From assembly GCA_023426125.1 (NCBI GenBank), contig JAFABI010000054.1, positions 68,653 to 132,652 of the forward strand: a DNA stretch of 64,000 nucleotides, read 5' to 3'. The notes beneath the pieces were generated by a model that was not told where the DNA came from, searched no databases, and saw nothing but the letters and a program-made list of their open reading frames with translations. Below, piece after piece: positions 32,605-40,615 of this stretch. The DNA comes from Bacillota bacterium (GTDB lineage Bacteria; Bacillota; Clostridia; Acetivibrionales; DTU013). A program made the position numbers and the translations under genes. Each line of letters begins with the position of its first letter. The stretch's first letter is position 1.

Positions 32605-34185
32605 ATGATGATGGAAGAAAATAGTGTCATAAGCAACAGCATCAAAGAGGACAATTCCGAAAACGACAGGACAATGAATCAGGGCGGCCCGGAGGTTAAT
32701 TTGCCAAATAACGGCTTTGCCGTACGAAAAGAGCATTTGATCCTGTTGATGGGCTCGCTGCTTTTGGGCATACTAGCCAATATACTGTTTTATGCAAGTG
32801 AATGGGGAATTTCAATACCAATATTTGTCGCCGCTTTCTATATGCTGCTTTACCTCTGCTGCGGCAAAGAGATGAAAATCAAGGCAAACCTTCCGTGGGC
32901 ACTCTCCATACCTGTTCTGCTGCTGTCTTTTACTTATTTGTTTTATTCCAATATGATTTTCTATATCCTGAATTTCATGGCCATCGCTTTGCTTATTGTC
33001 GCACAGACGATGCTGATCACGGGAAACAACGCTTTCTCCTGGCATACTCCCGGCTTTCTGGTTGATATCCTGTATGGCTTTTTCTATAGGTTTTTTGCGT
33101 TTGTGAACAAGCCTTTCAAGGTCATAGCTTCCGCCTTTCCAACAAAAGAAAAAAATCCGGGTGCCGGTGTCGTTCGTAAAGTACTGCTGGGGCTGGTTAT
33201 TTCCGTTCCTTTACTGCTGATCGTTGTCACGCTGCTGGTTTCTGCTGATGCGATATTTGAAAGCTATATGGAGCGCATCCCTGACATCTTTGAGGGGGTT
33301 AAGATCGGTGAGTACTTTGGCAGAGCCATTTTCGTCCTGTTTGTCCTTTTCACCTCCTTTAGCTTCCTTTTCAGCCTGATGGAGAAAAAGAAGCCGGCAA
33401 CCTCCATTGAGGGGGACGGAAGCGTAAAACTCACAAAAGTATGGGACCCTGTGGTGGTGATCACCATAATGGTCCTGGTAAACGTGATTTACCTGATGTT
33501 TGTCGCCATACAGTTTGCATACCTTTTTGGAGGGGCGGAACTGGCTTTGCCGGGAGGCTTTACTTATTCCGAATACGCCCGCCGGGGATTTTTCGAACTC
33601 ATCACGGTGACGGTCATCAATTTTGGAATTATGTTGTTGTTTATCGGCTTTACAAAAATGAGCAACCGGACTGCCGGAAAAATCTTAAGGTGCCTGTATT
33701 CGCTCCTCGTGGGGAATACGGCGGTCATGCTGGCGTCGGCCTATTACCGGATGCTGCTTTATGAAGGGGCTTACGGCTTCACTTATTTGAGGGTGCTCAC
33801 CCAGGCGTTCATGATCTTTATGTTTGTGCTGTTCGGGATTTCGCTTTTTCGGATATGGCGCGACGGATTTTCGCTGGCAAAACCTTTTATCGTTACAGCC
33901 ATAGCCGCCTTTGTCATTGTAAACTATTTGAATGTGGACTGCATTATCGCCAGGAATAATATTGACAGGTATTACAAGACGGACAAGATCGATGTGGATT
34001 ACCTGTCAACGCTGTCTTACGATGCGCTTTCCGAGATTGCAAAGCTCAAGGCGGCCGATGGAAAACTGGCGGAGGATATCGCCGGCTTGATCAGGGAGAA
34101 AAGCAAAAACGCTCTGGAAAACAACGACTGGCAGTCTTTCAATATCGCACGGTACAGAGCGGGAAGAATGCAAGCAGGAAACTGA
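32605..34185 (+). CDS. DUF4173 (DUF4153-like) multi-pass membrane protein
   Basis: A 526-residue integral membrane protein with about 12 hydrophobic helices between residues ~45 and ~440, an acidic N-terminal tail, and a C-terminal cytoplasmic tail (from VDYLSTLSYDALSEIAKL). This matches the DUF4173 family, which follows DUF2975/XRE pairs or sensor genes in many Firmicutes. Three consecutive ATG codons at 32605-32613 follow AAAGGGAAGG, so the exact start is uncertain by two residues. Function unknown. Confidence 0.87.
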   Translation: MMMEENSVISNSIKEDNSENDRTMNQGGPEVNLPNNGFAVRKEHLILLMGSLLLGILANILFYASEWGISIPIFVAAFYMLLYLCCGKEMKIKANLPWALSIPVLLLSFTYLFYSNMIFYILNFMAIALLIVAQTMLITGNNAFSWHTPGFLVDILYGFFYRFFAFVNKPFKVIASAFPTKEKNPGAGVVRKVLLGLVISVPLLLIVVTLLVSADAIFESYMERIPDIFEGVKIGEYFGRAIFVLFVLFTSFSFLFSLMEKKKPATSIEGDGSVKLTKVWDPVVVITIMVLVNVIYLMFVAIQFAYLFGGAELALPGGFTYSEYARRGFFELITVTVINFGIMLLFIGFTKMSNRTAGKILRCLYSLLVGNTAVMLASAYYRMLLYEGAYGFTYLRVLTQAFMIFMFVLFGISLFRIWRDGFSLAKPFIVTAIAAFVIVNYLNVDCIIARNNIDRYYKTDKIDVDYLSTLSYDALSEIAKLKAADGKLAEDIAGLIREKSKNALENNDWQSFNIARYRAGRMQAGN

Positions 34186-34216
34186 AGCAATGGATCGCTT
34201 TTACTTCAAAGCTCTT

Positions 34217-34311
34217 TTTATAACAAGGCGACAAAGATATCCCCCACCTCCTTCGATGTAAGAAAATTTGTCTACAAACGGCAAATTTTCTTTGAATTAG
34301 GTCGTTATAAA
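34217..34311. repeat. Small inverted-repeat element with internal hairpin
   Basis: TTTATAAC at the left and GTTATAAA at the right enclose 95 bp. Inside, AAGAAAATTTG pairs with CAAATTTTCTT (34260-34292). The left segment GGCGACAAAGATATCCCC recurs with few changes at 61948, and TTTATAACGAGGAGAC recurs at 38205. Possibly a small MITE or terminator-like element. Confidence 0.55.
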
Positions 34312-34458
34312 CCATCCAATATGATATAATGCAGGTAAATTTATGTATGCAAAACCGGTTAGGTTTTTTAGAAGATTTGTCGAGGTATAAGATTATTTGC
34401 AGGATAACGGGCACTGTCCGCGGATTGCAATGGATGGTAAAGGGAGCAGATCAAAAGT

Positions 34459-35499
34459 ATGAAGAAAATATTGATATTATTCTTAGCAATTGTATTGATT
34501 GCAGGCGGTATTTCCGCCTGTTCCGGCGAACAACCCGCGGAAACCCGGCAGACGGTGCAAAGCTATGCCCCGGGAAGCCAGGAAAGTCAAGGAGCAGGGA
34601 ATACAACAGCGGGGAACACAGGTGATCCCGGCGATAGCAGCACATCAGCCGGCACGGAAGGAAAGGAAGCGCAGTATTATCCCAATCCGGTTGCGGGATA
34701 CAAAACAGTAAACAACGATATGTATGCTTTCTGGTTTGATCTGCCTGAAGCCTGGAAGGCTGTCGACAGATCTCAAAACGGAGACGGTTACTACATTGTT
34801 ACGGATGCTGCCGATATGGACATCAGAGCATACGGCGTAATGGAGGATTCCAATGAGGAGGAGTATTACCGGAAGCTTTCCGGAACGGACGGCACAATTG
34901 AGGATTTTGTTTTCAATGACGGCGTGCAGGGCAAAAAAATACTGAATGCCTCGTCAAGAGCCTATTTTCTCCGGCTGGACGGAGACTCCTATATTTGCTT
35001 CTATGTAAACTATAAAAATGATACGCAGTGGTATGAAGAGAATATTGACAAGCTTACGGCGATCGCAGCGAGTTTGAGAACCCGTATGGAAGGACCGAAA
35101 CTGAATTCCGGCGCCAACAAGATCACAATGGAGGATTTGAAGCTGGGGGAAATATCCATTGACATGCCCTACAAGGAGGTTAAAAACGTGGTGAAGGCAA
35201 AGCTCACCAATGAAACAACGGATGAGCTGGGCGCAACAACCTTGTTTTATGACGATGGAACGGAAATATATATTATTGATGATACGGTTTACACAGTCAA
35301 TGTAAATAATGAAAACTACTCGACGCCGAAAGGCCTCAAGGTGGGGGATGACAGGAACAGGGTAAAAGAGCTTTACGGTGATCCGGACAATGTTGGGGAT
35401 GATACCCACTGGGGCTATACGTACGACGGTTATGAGCTGCTTTCCATTATATTCAGCGGGGATGAGGTCTCGGAGATACAAATTGATATGGTGAGATAG
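34459..35499 (+). CDS. Lipoprotein with C-terminal BamE/SmpA-like domain
   Basis: A 346-residue predicted lipoprotein: signal MKKILILFLAIVLIAGGISA with Cys21, then a Ser/Thr/Gly/Gln-rich linker to ~residue 70. The middle domain (~75-205) starts NDMYAFWFDLPEAWKAVD, like the surface domains of clostridial stress lipoproteins. The C-terminal ~110 residues (ISIDMPYKEVKNVVKAKL, then PKGLKVGDDRNRVKELYGDP) contain two repeats of the short G-x-s-xx-V-xx-xxG-P pattern typical of SmpA/OmlA-like folds. It is 10 bases before the WYL regulator gene. Function unknown; envelope-associated. Confidence 0.78.
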   Translation: MKKILILFLAIVLIAGGISACSGEQPAETRQTVQSYAPGSQESQGAGNTTAGNTGDPGDSSTSAGTEGKEAQYYPNPVAGYKTVNNDMYAFWFDLPEAWKAVDRSQNGDGYYIVTDAADMDIRAYGVMEDSNEEEYYRKLSGTDGTIEDFVFNDGVQGKKILNASSRAYFLRLDGDSYICFYVNYKNDTQWYEENIDKLTAIAASLRTRMEGPKLNSGANKITMEDLKLGEISIDMPYKEVKNVVKAKLTNETTDELGATTLFYDDGTEIYIIDDTVYTVNVNNENYSTPKGLKVGDDRNRVKELYGDPDNVGDDTHWGYTYDGYELLSIIFSGDEVSEIQIDMVR

Positions 35500-35509
35500 G
35501 GATTAACAA

Positions 35510-36412
35510 ATGAGCAATCTGCACAGGCTTGCATGGATCGACGCCAGGATCAGGGCGAAAAGCTTTCCGGGAAGCCGCGTAATCGCTGAAAAATTTGAGA
35601 TTTCCGTCCGGCAGGCCCAAAGGGATATCGAATACCTTAAATACTCCATGGGCGCTCCCGTGGAGTATTCTTACGCCAGGAACGGTTACTACTATACCGA
35701 CGAAACCTTTTCCCTGCCGGCTCACTTCATAACCGGAGAAGAAAAGCGCATTCTTACATACCTTGCATCCCAGTACAAAACCATCGGCAGAGGCAATACA
35801 GAGCTTCTGGCAGGTCTTTTTTCGAGGTTGGCGGGAGACGGTGCGGTCAGTCCCGGTTATACGGGCGATATTCCCGTATATAATGCAGAAACTGAAGAAA
35901 TAGAGATCCACGATCTATTTCAGGAAGCGGCAGGCTTATGCAGAAAGGTTAAATTTCATTACCGGAATTCCAGTCACGAGTCCTCCGAAAGGATTGTCCA
36001 CCCCTATAAAGTCTTTAACAAGGAAATGGTGAATTATGTTGTAGGCTTTTGCGAGCTTCGCGGAGAAATCCGGGTATTCAGGCTGTCACGCGCCAGCAGG
36101 CTGCAGGTGCTGGAGGAGTCTTTCCAGGTTTTAAGCCATTTCGATGAAAAAGCTTACGGTCCCCAAAAGGGCTTCCTGTATAAAGAGCCCTATACTGCCA
36201 TTGTGGAATTCGAAAAGCCTGTTGATACGACAAAATTCAGGTTTCAAGCCAGGCTTGCGGACAATACGGCGTATGAAATTTATTTTTACAATTCCGATGA
36301 AATCCTTTCCGAGCTGCTTTCGCAGAACTTGAGCTTTTCCATACGCTCTCCCCGGTGGCTGAAAACAAAATTAAAGGACAGGCTGGACAAAATTATCCTG
36401 AAAAATAGTTAG
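35510..36412 (+). CDS. WYL-domain transcriptional regulator (YafY type)
   Basis: A 300-residue regulator with an N-terminal helix-turn-helix (about 1-60: VIAEKFEISVRQAQRDIEYL), a WYL ligand-sensing domain (~145-220, with KVKFHYRNSS and HPYKVFNKEMVNYVVGFCEL) and a WCX C-terminal domain (~220-300). The WYL triad is replaced by NYVVGFC, as in many YafY proteins. WYL regulators often sense nucleotides or nucleic-acid ends. It follows the lipoprotein gene and may be co-transcribed with it. Confidence 0.92.
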   Translation: MSNLHRLAWIDARIRAKSFPGSRVIAEKFEISVRQAQRDIEYLKYSMGAPVEYSYARNGYYYTDETFSLPAHFITGEEKRILTYLASQYKTIGRGNTELLAGLFSRLAGDGAVSPGYTGDIPVYNAETEEIEIHDLFQEAAGLCRKVKFHYRNSSHESSERIVHPYKVFNKEMVNYVVGFCELRGEIRVFRLSRASRLQVLEESFQVLSHFDEKAYGPQKGFLYKEPYTAIVEFEKPVDTTKFRFQARLADNTAYEIYFYNSDEILSELLSQNLSFSIRSPRWLKTKLKDRLDKIILKNS

Positions 36413-36413
36413 C

Positions 36414-36432
36414 TGCGACATTATGTGTCGCA
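36414..36432 (+). terminator. Hairpin after the WYL gene
   Basis: TGCGACA pairs exactly with TGTCGCA around TTATG directly after the stop codon. There is no T-tract, so it may be a stabilising hairpin or operator rather than a terminator. Confidence 0.45.
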
Positions 36433-36488
36433 CCCGGAAGATATAATCGAATTGTTCCATTAAATCATATTTTACAGGAGGTTTTTCT

Positions 36489-37457
36489 ATGTCGGGAAAG
36501 AATCTGGAAAACATAATCAACGGCTGCACCTGGACCAGCTATATGTCCGGGGTATATGGCGTGCTGAATGCTGCAGGAATGTGGAAGGATGATTTGTACA
36601 AACTGATGGGGATGACGGGAATGGCCTTTCACTTTATCGTTCACAAAACGTGCTGTCCCAGCTCTGTGACGGTGTATGACTGGCTGGCCGAGCATACGGC
36701 TATGATGGACAGAGTGGGGGTTCATTCCGATTGCTATCAGGCTTATTATGACAGCAAGCTCAGTACTTATCCACTGAAACATAAGGACGCTGTTGAGCGC
36801 ATCAAGCAATCCATTGACAGGGGGACCGGCGTGGTTGCCTGGGCGCCTACCAGGATTCTGGAGTTTGGAGTTATCACCGGCTATGACGATGAAGACGGTG
36901 TTTTCCTGGTTACGGATTGCACGGGACAGAAAGTGGATCCGCTGCTGTATGAAAACCTTGGAAAATCGGACGTGCCTATGCTTTTCTATCAAATATTCAA
37001 GGAAAAGGTGGAAGTGGATGCGGCAAAGGCTTACAGGGATTCGCTGCAGTTTGCCGTAAGCGAGTGGAATAAGGAATTCCATGTAAATTCGGATTATGCA
37101 AGCGGAAGAAAAGGGTATGACAGTCTTTTAACCTCCCTTGAAAATGACAGCTTCGATACTTTCGGGCTTGCGTACATACTGGCTGTGTACGCCGATGCAA
37201 AGAGAAATGCGGCGCAATATCTGAAATTCCTCTCCGGCGGCTCATACGGTTTTGCAGGCATTGACAAAGCTGTCGTACGGTATGAGCAGGTTGCCGACAG
37301 ATTCGGCAAGATGTCGGAGATGTTTCCGTTCAGCGGTGAAAATGGAGCGGGAAGTACGGCCGATAGAAGAAGGGCGACTGAACTGCTGGTCCTGGCAAAG
37401 GACTGCAAGACGCTGGAAGAGGAGGCAATGCAGTTGATCGCTGCTGCTCTGGAATAG
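36489..37457 (+). CDS. BtrH-like N-terminal domain protein
   Basis: A 322-residue protein of unknown role. The N-terminal ~150 residues resemble the BtrH N-terminal (papain-like fold) family, with Cys13 in NGCTWTSYMSGVYGVL; the GTGVVAWAPTRILEFGVITG segment is followed by an aspartate-rich YDDEDGVFLVTDC stretch. BtrH-type proteins act as acyl carrier or peptide acyltransferases in antibiotic biosynthesis, but no biosynthetic genes are near. The C-terminal half (~190-322) is mostly helical. A strong AGGAGG precedes the ATG. Confidence 0.7.
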   Translation: MSGKNLENIINGCTWTSYMSGVYGVLNAAGMWKDDLYKLMGMTGMAFHFIVHKTCCPSSVTVYDWLAEHTAMMDRVGVHSDCYQAYYDSKLSTYPLKHKDAVERIKQSIDRGTGVVAWAPTRILEFGVITGYDDEDGVFLVTDCTGQKVDPLLYENLGKSDVPMLFYQIFKEKVEVDAAKAYRDSLQFAVSEWNKEFHVNSDYASGRKGYDSLLTSLENDSFDTFGLAYILAVYADAKRNAAQYLKFLSGGSYGFAGIDKAVVRYEQVADRFGKMSEMFPFSGENGAGSTADRRRATELLVLAKDCKTLEEEAMQLIAAALE

Positions 37458-37486
37458 CCTAAGAAGCTTAAGGGCTGATCGATCAA

Positions 37487-37531
37487 GCACCGGTGAAAAG
37501 ACAACTTCCACTAAAATTTTCTGCAAATACA
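37487..37531 (+). repeat. Dispersed degenerate repeat, copy 2
   Basis: CACCGGTGAAAAGACAACTT, then CCACTAAAATTTTCTGCAAA. It is about 80% identical by eye to the copy at 31412 and matches the reverse copy at 40563. Confidence 0.65.
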
Positions 37532-37673
37532 GCCCCGAAGTGCCCAGACTGGCGGCAAAAGCTTTGCATTTGCTGCTCGCCTGGGCAACTGGCATTTGCA
37601 GAGAAAACGGAAGGAATCTTTTCGTCCGGATGACTTTCCTTCGAAACGATCAAGCTGCAAATCAAGGAAAGTC

Positions 37674-38021
37674 TTATTTGCGCGCCTCCCATTCCGGCTG
37701 CCTGAATCCGGCCAGAACAAAATCATCTCCGACTAAAATCGGGCGTTTCACCAACATACCGTCGGTGGCGAGCAAGCGAAGCTGTTCTTCTCCGGTCATG
37801 GCGGGAAGTTTGTTTTTTAATCCCAGGGACTTGTACAAAAGCCCACTGGTATTGAAAAAGCTTTTGAGCGGCAGACCGCTTTTTTCATGCCATGTTTTCA
37901 GTTCGTCATAGCACGGGTTATCCGTTTTAATATTACGGAAATCATAGGAAATTTTATTGTCATCCAGCCATTTCTGCGCTTTCTGGCAAGTGGTGCATGT
38001 AGGATAGCAGACAAACAGCAT
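37674..38021 (-). CDS. ArsC/Spx-family protein (YffB-like)
   Basis: A 115-residue thioredoxin-fold protein with CTTCQKAQKWL (Cys9 and Cys12 after MLFVCYPT, plus Cys5), KTDNPCYDEL, and the ArsC-typical end: GMLVKRPILVGDDFVLAGF. The arginine expected after the cis-proline (KRP) is present. It belongs to the ArsC/Spx superfamily; with a CxxC rather than an ArsC single cysteine it could be a Spx/MgsR-type regulator or a glutaredoxin-like reductase. GGGAGG precedes the ATG. It stands alone. Confidence 0.88.
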   Translation of the reverse strand: MLFVCYPTCTTCQKAQKWLDDNKISYDFRNIKTDNPCYDELKTWHEKSGLPLKSFFNTSGLLYKSLGLKNKLPAMTGEEQLRLLATDGMLVKRPILVGDDFVLAGFRQPEWEARK

Positions 38022-38355
38022 AATAGAGTCCTCCCAGTATGAATGATTGAAGTCTAATTTTCAAAGTTTTCTGTTAACTTTACCTAAACATGTTTATTAT
38101 ATCACAGCGTTATATTGACAAGAAACAAGAAATATGTCATCCTTAATTTCGAAATACGATTATGGAGGCGGTACTTTTTCATGGCTCCTTTCAGCTATAA
38201 CGCCTTTATAACGAGGAGACAAAATGTTTCCCTCCTCTTGCCCCGGGTCTTTATGGCTCGGTTAGGATGATTTGTACAGGCGCCGTCAGAGGCGCTTTTT
38301 CCATAACTGAACATTCTGCATAAAAAACCGGCAGGGCCGACAGAAAGGAGACGCC
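38022..38355. other. Intergenic region between ArsC-like and RyR genes
   Basis: 334 bases with no gene. It holds an AT-rich stretch with TATAAT on the reverse strand (about 38094-38099), likely the ArsC promoter, a fragment of the TTTATAAC repeat family (38205-38220) and a terminator-like hairpin (38280-38300). Base composition rises in GC toward the RyR gene. Confidence 0.5.
38280..38300 (+). terminator. Terminator-like hairpin 55 bases upstream of the RyR module
   Basis: GCGCC pairs with GGCGC around GTCAGA, followed by T5. No gene precedes it on this strand, so it either ends a short untranslated transcript (attenuator) or came in with the module. Confidence 0.6.
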
Positions 38356-38658
38356 ATGCATTACATACCGGATCCGTCCGACACAAATGGCATTGTTTTA
38401 AGCGGGGAGCTTTTGAAGCTCACCGAAAACCTCGCGCGTAACACGCACGAGGTGTGGGCGCAAAGAAAGCTTTCGGAAGGCTGGAGCTACGGCGGGGTTC
38501 TTGACCCGGCGGCAAAGATGCATCCATCGCTTATCCCGTATGAGCAGCTTTCAGAGAGCGAGAAGGAATATGACCGGAGCACCTCGGAACAGACAATCAA
38601 GTTTCTGCTCAAGCTGGGCTTTACCATTTCCAGGGAAGGGGTGGCTGGCCGTGCCTGA
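38356..38658 (+). CDS. Stand-alone ryanodine-receptor (RyR) domain protein
   Basis: A 100-residue protein that is essentially one RyR domain (about residues 31-88). The diagnostic pattern is clear: HEVWAQRKLSEGWSYG, then KMHPSLIPYEQLSESEKEYD. The RyR domain, known from ryanodine receptors, occurs in bacteria in small proteins and fused to Rossmann domains; its bacterial ligand is not established to my knowledge. AAGGAG precedes the ATG by five bases. The stop codon overlaps the start of the next gene, so the two are translationally coupled. Base composition is visibly GC-richer than in the flanks. Confidence 0.9.
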   Translation: MHYIPDPSDTNGIVLSGELLKLTENLARNTHEVWAQRKLSEGWSYGGVLDPAAKMHPSLIPYEQLSESEKEYDRSTSEQTIKFLLKLGFTISREGVAGRA

Positions 38659-40540
38659 CTTTTTGTCCGTTGCGCTGACCGTCCTTTTTTGCTTTGCGCT
38701 GATCCTGGCAGCCCTTGCCATCGTTTCGCGCAGGCTGTCATGGTTTGCGCGTTACAGGGCGCCGCTTATCGGCGTGATTATGGCGCTGGGCATCGCCGTC
38801 TATTCCGTCGGCTATCTGTCTGCGCCGGAGAATGGGCCGGGCGTCGCCGGCTTGGTAAGTGCGGGCTTGCGGGCGCTTTTCAGCGCGGGACGCATGTTTG
38901 TGCTGGAAAATGACATCGGCGAATTGGGGAGCGTAACGTCCTCACCGGTGTTTCTGCTTTGTTTCGGTGCGGTCATGGCGGCTGCGATGCTTGCCATGCT
39001 TGTCGTCACGCTGTCCTTTTTCGGATACCGCTTTTTCTGCGCGGTGAGGATTCGTTTCATTCGGCTCTTCGGGAGCAGCAGGGATGTCTATGTATTTTCC
39101 GCGCTTAATCCAGCATCTCTGATGCTGGCGGAGGATATCCGAAAGGAATCGGAAACCGCCCTGCTGGCGTTTTTAGTGGGCAGTTCGAGTGAGCCGGATG
39201 AGAAAAGCCTGGAGAAGCAGGCGGCGGCTGAAAACCATATTCTCATACCATGTCCTGCACAAATGAAAAAGCTGGAGCACTTCGGTTTTTACAGATCAAT
39301 GAAAGGGACGCTCCGCTTTTTAGCCATGGGCGACAGTCATGCAGGCAACGCCCGTCTTGCCGTTGCGCTTTCTTCGCTGCTTGACGGGCAGCTGCGGAAG
39401 CGGACGGCCTTGTACGTGCTTCTCGACACGGAACGGTATAGGGAGCTGTTTTACCGTGAGGACTTCAAAGACCTTGAGGTCATCGCGGTGGACCGGGCGG
39501 AGCTGGCTTCACGGCTTTTGATGGACAGGCTTCCTCCGGTTGCCTGCATAAAGGAGCAGCCCGTCGGCGATGGCAGCCTGTCGGGCTCACTGACTGCAGC
39601 CATCGTCGGGTACGGCGAGACCGGTCCCCATCTTCTGCGCCATATCGCCACACAAGGGCAGAGTGAGGGCTTGTCGCTGCGCCTCCTGGCCATGGACGGG
39701 GGTATCGGGGACAAGGCTGCGCTGTTTATGCAAAGGAATCCGCAGGTAAGCCGCTGCGCAGAGCTTACGCTTCTTGACATCACTCCGTGCTCGGAGGCTT
39801 TTTTCCGGTACTTTGCCGAGCATCTTCACGAAATGGACTATATCGTCTGCGCCTGCCCGCAGGACGAAACCTCGGCCGCCGCCGCGGCCGAACTGCAGAG
39901 AATGGCTTCGCGTTTGGGGTTAACTCCGAGAATCTGTGCATACCTGCGTGACGGCGGGGCTGCACCGCTTCTCTTTTCTGAGGGCGAACTTCAAAAAATC
40001 ACCGTTTTTGGCGAGGACAGGGAACTCTATACCGTCGGCCTCGTTATCCACGAGACGCTGGACCGCATGGCGCGCGCGGTCCACGAGTACTACAGGGAGC
40101 CCAGCACGGACGGCCGGGACTGGGACCGGCTATCCCACTATGAAAAGCAGTCGTGCCGCGCACTGGCCCTGCACATTCCGGCAAAACTCTTCAGCGTCGG
40201 CCTGCGGTTGGGAGAAAATGCGGACACCTGCGCATACGACGAACTGCTTGCCCACGGTCCCGGGATTGTGGAAAACCTCTCAAAGGGCGAGCACCTGCGC
40301 TGGAATGCACACCTGTTTACCAACGGCTGGACGCAATTGCCCTTTGACGGCGTATACGCCGGGAAAGACTTACAGCTGCGGCGGCATTCGTGCCTGACCG
40401 ACTGGGATTCGCTTGCGAGCTTAAGCGCCGCTGCGGGGCAGGATTTTCAGCAGTACGACATCCATCTGATCGATCACCTTGGCAGCATTGTGCGCAGTGC
40501 CGGCTTTGGAATCATACCGGTCGGGGACGGAACGGAATGA
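38651..40540 (+). CDS. Membrane protein with two Rossmann-like (TrkA_N/RCK-type) domains and a divergent RyR-like tail
   Basis: A 629-residue protein starting with GTG inside the last codons of the RyR gene. Three N-terminal membrane helices lie at about 4-26, 36-56 and 94-118. A Rossmann-like region follows (~133-300, from DVYVFSALNPASLMLAEDI), then a second nucleotide-binding domain with IVGYGETGPHLLRHI (near 316-330). The C-terminus (~540-565) contains EHLRWNAHLFTNGWTQLPFD, which resembles the RyR pattern (ExxRWxAxxLxxGW). The plan recalls RCK-gated channels, but no pore motif is evident. It is encoded with the small RyR protein and should form a membrane sensor with it. The gene is GC-rich, consistent with transfer. 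Confidence 0.75.
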   Translation: MPDFLSVALTVLFCFALILAALAIVSRRLSWFARYRAPLIGVIMALGIAVYSVGYLSAPENGPGVAGLVSAGLRALFSAGRMFVLENDIGELGSVTSSPVFLLCFGAVMAAAMLAMLVVTLSFFGYRFFCAVRIRFIRLFGSSRDVYVFSALNPASLMLAEDIRKESETALLAFLVGSSSEPDEKSLEKQAAAENHILIPCPAQMKKLEHFGFYRSMKGTLRFLAMGDSHAGNARLAVALSSLLDGQLRKRTALYVLLDTERYRELFYREDFKDLEVIAVDRAELASRLLMDRLPPVACIKEQPVGDGSLSGSLTAAIVGYGETGPHLLRHIATQGQSEGLSLRLLAMDGGIGDKAALFMQRNPQVSRCAELTLLDITPCSEAFFRYFAEHLHEMDYIVCACPQDETSAAAAAELQRMASRLGLTPRICAYLRDGGAAPLLFSEGELQKITVFGEDRELYTVGLVIHETLDRMARAVHEYYREPSTDGRDWDRLSHYEKQSCRALALHIPAKLFSVGLRLGENADTCAYDELLAHGPGIVENLSKGEHLRWNAHLFTNGWTQLPFDGVYAGKDLQLRRHSCLTDWDSLASLSAAAGQDFQQYDIHLIDHLGSIVRSAGFGIIPVGDGTE

Positions 40541-40562
40541 AAAGGCAAATGCTGGCGCTCCA

Positions 40563-40615
40563 AGGCTTGCGTTTGTGGAAAATTTTAGCGGAAGTAATAT
40601 TTTCATCAGTGTTTA
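40563..40615 (-). repeat. Dispersed degenerate repeat, copy 3 (reverse)
   Basis: The reverse strand reads ACACTGATGAAAATATTACTTC, then CGCTAAAATTTTCCACAAAC, matching the copies at 31412 and 37487. It begins at the stop codon of the ABC ATPase and runs into the 3' side of the RyR module. Confidence 0.6.
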
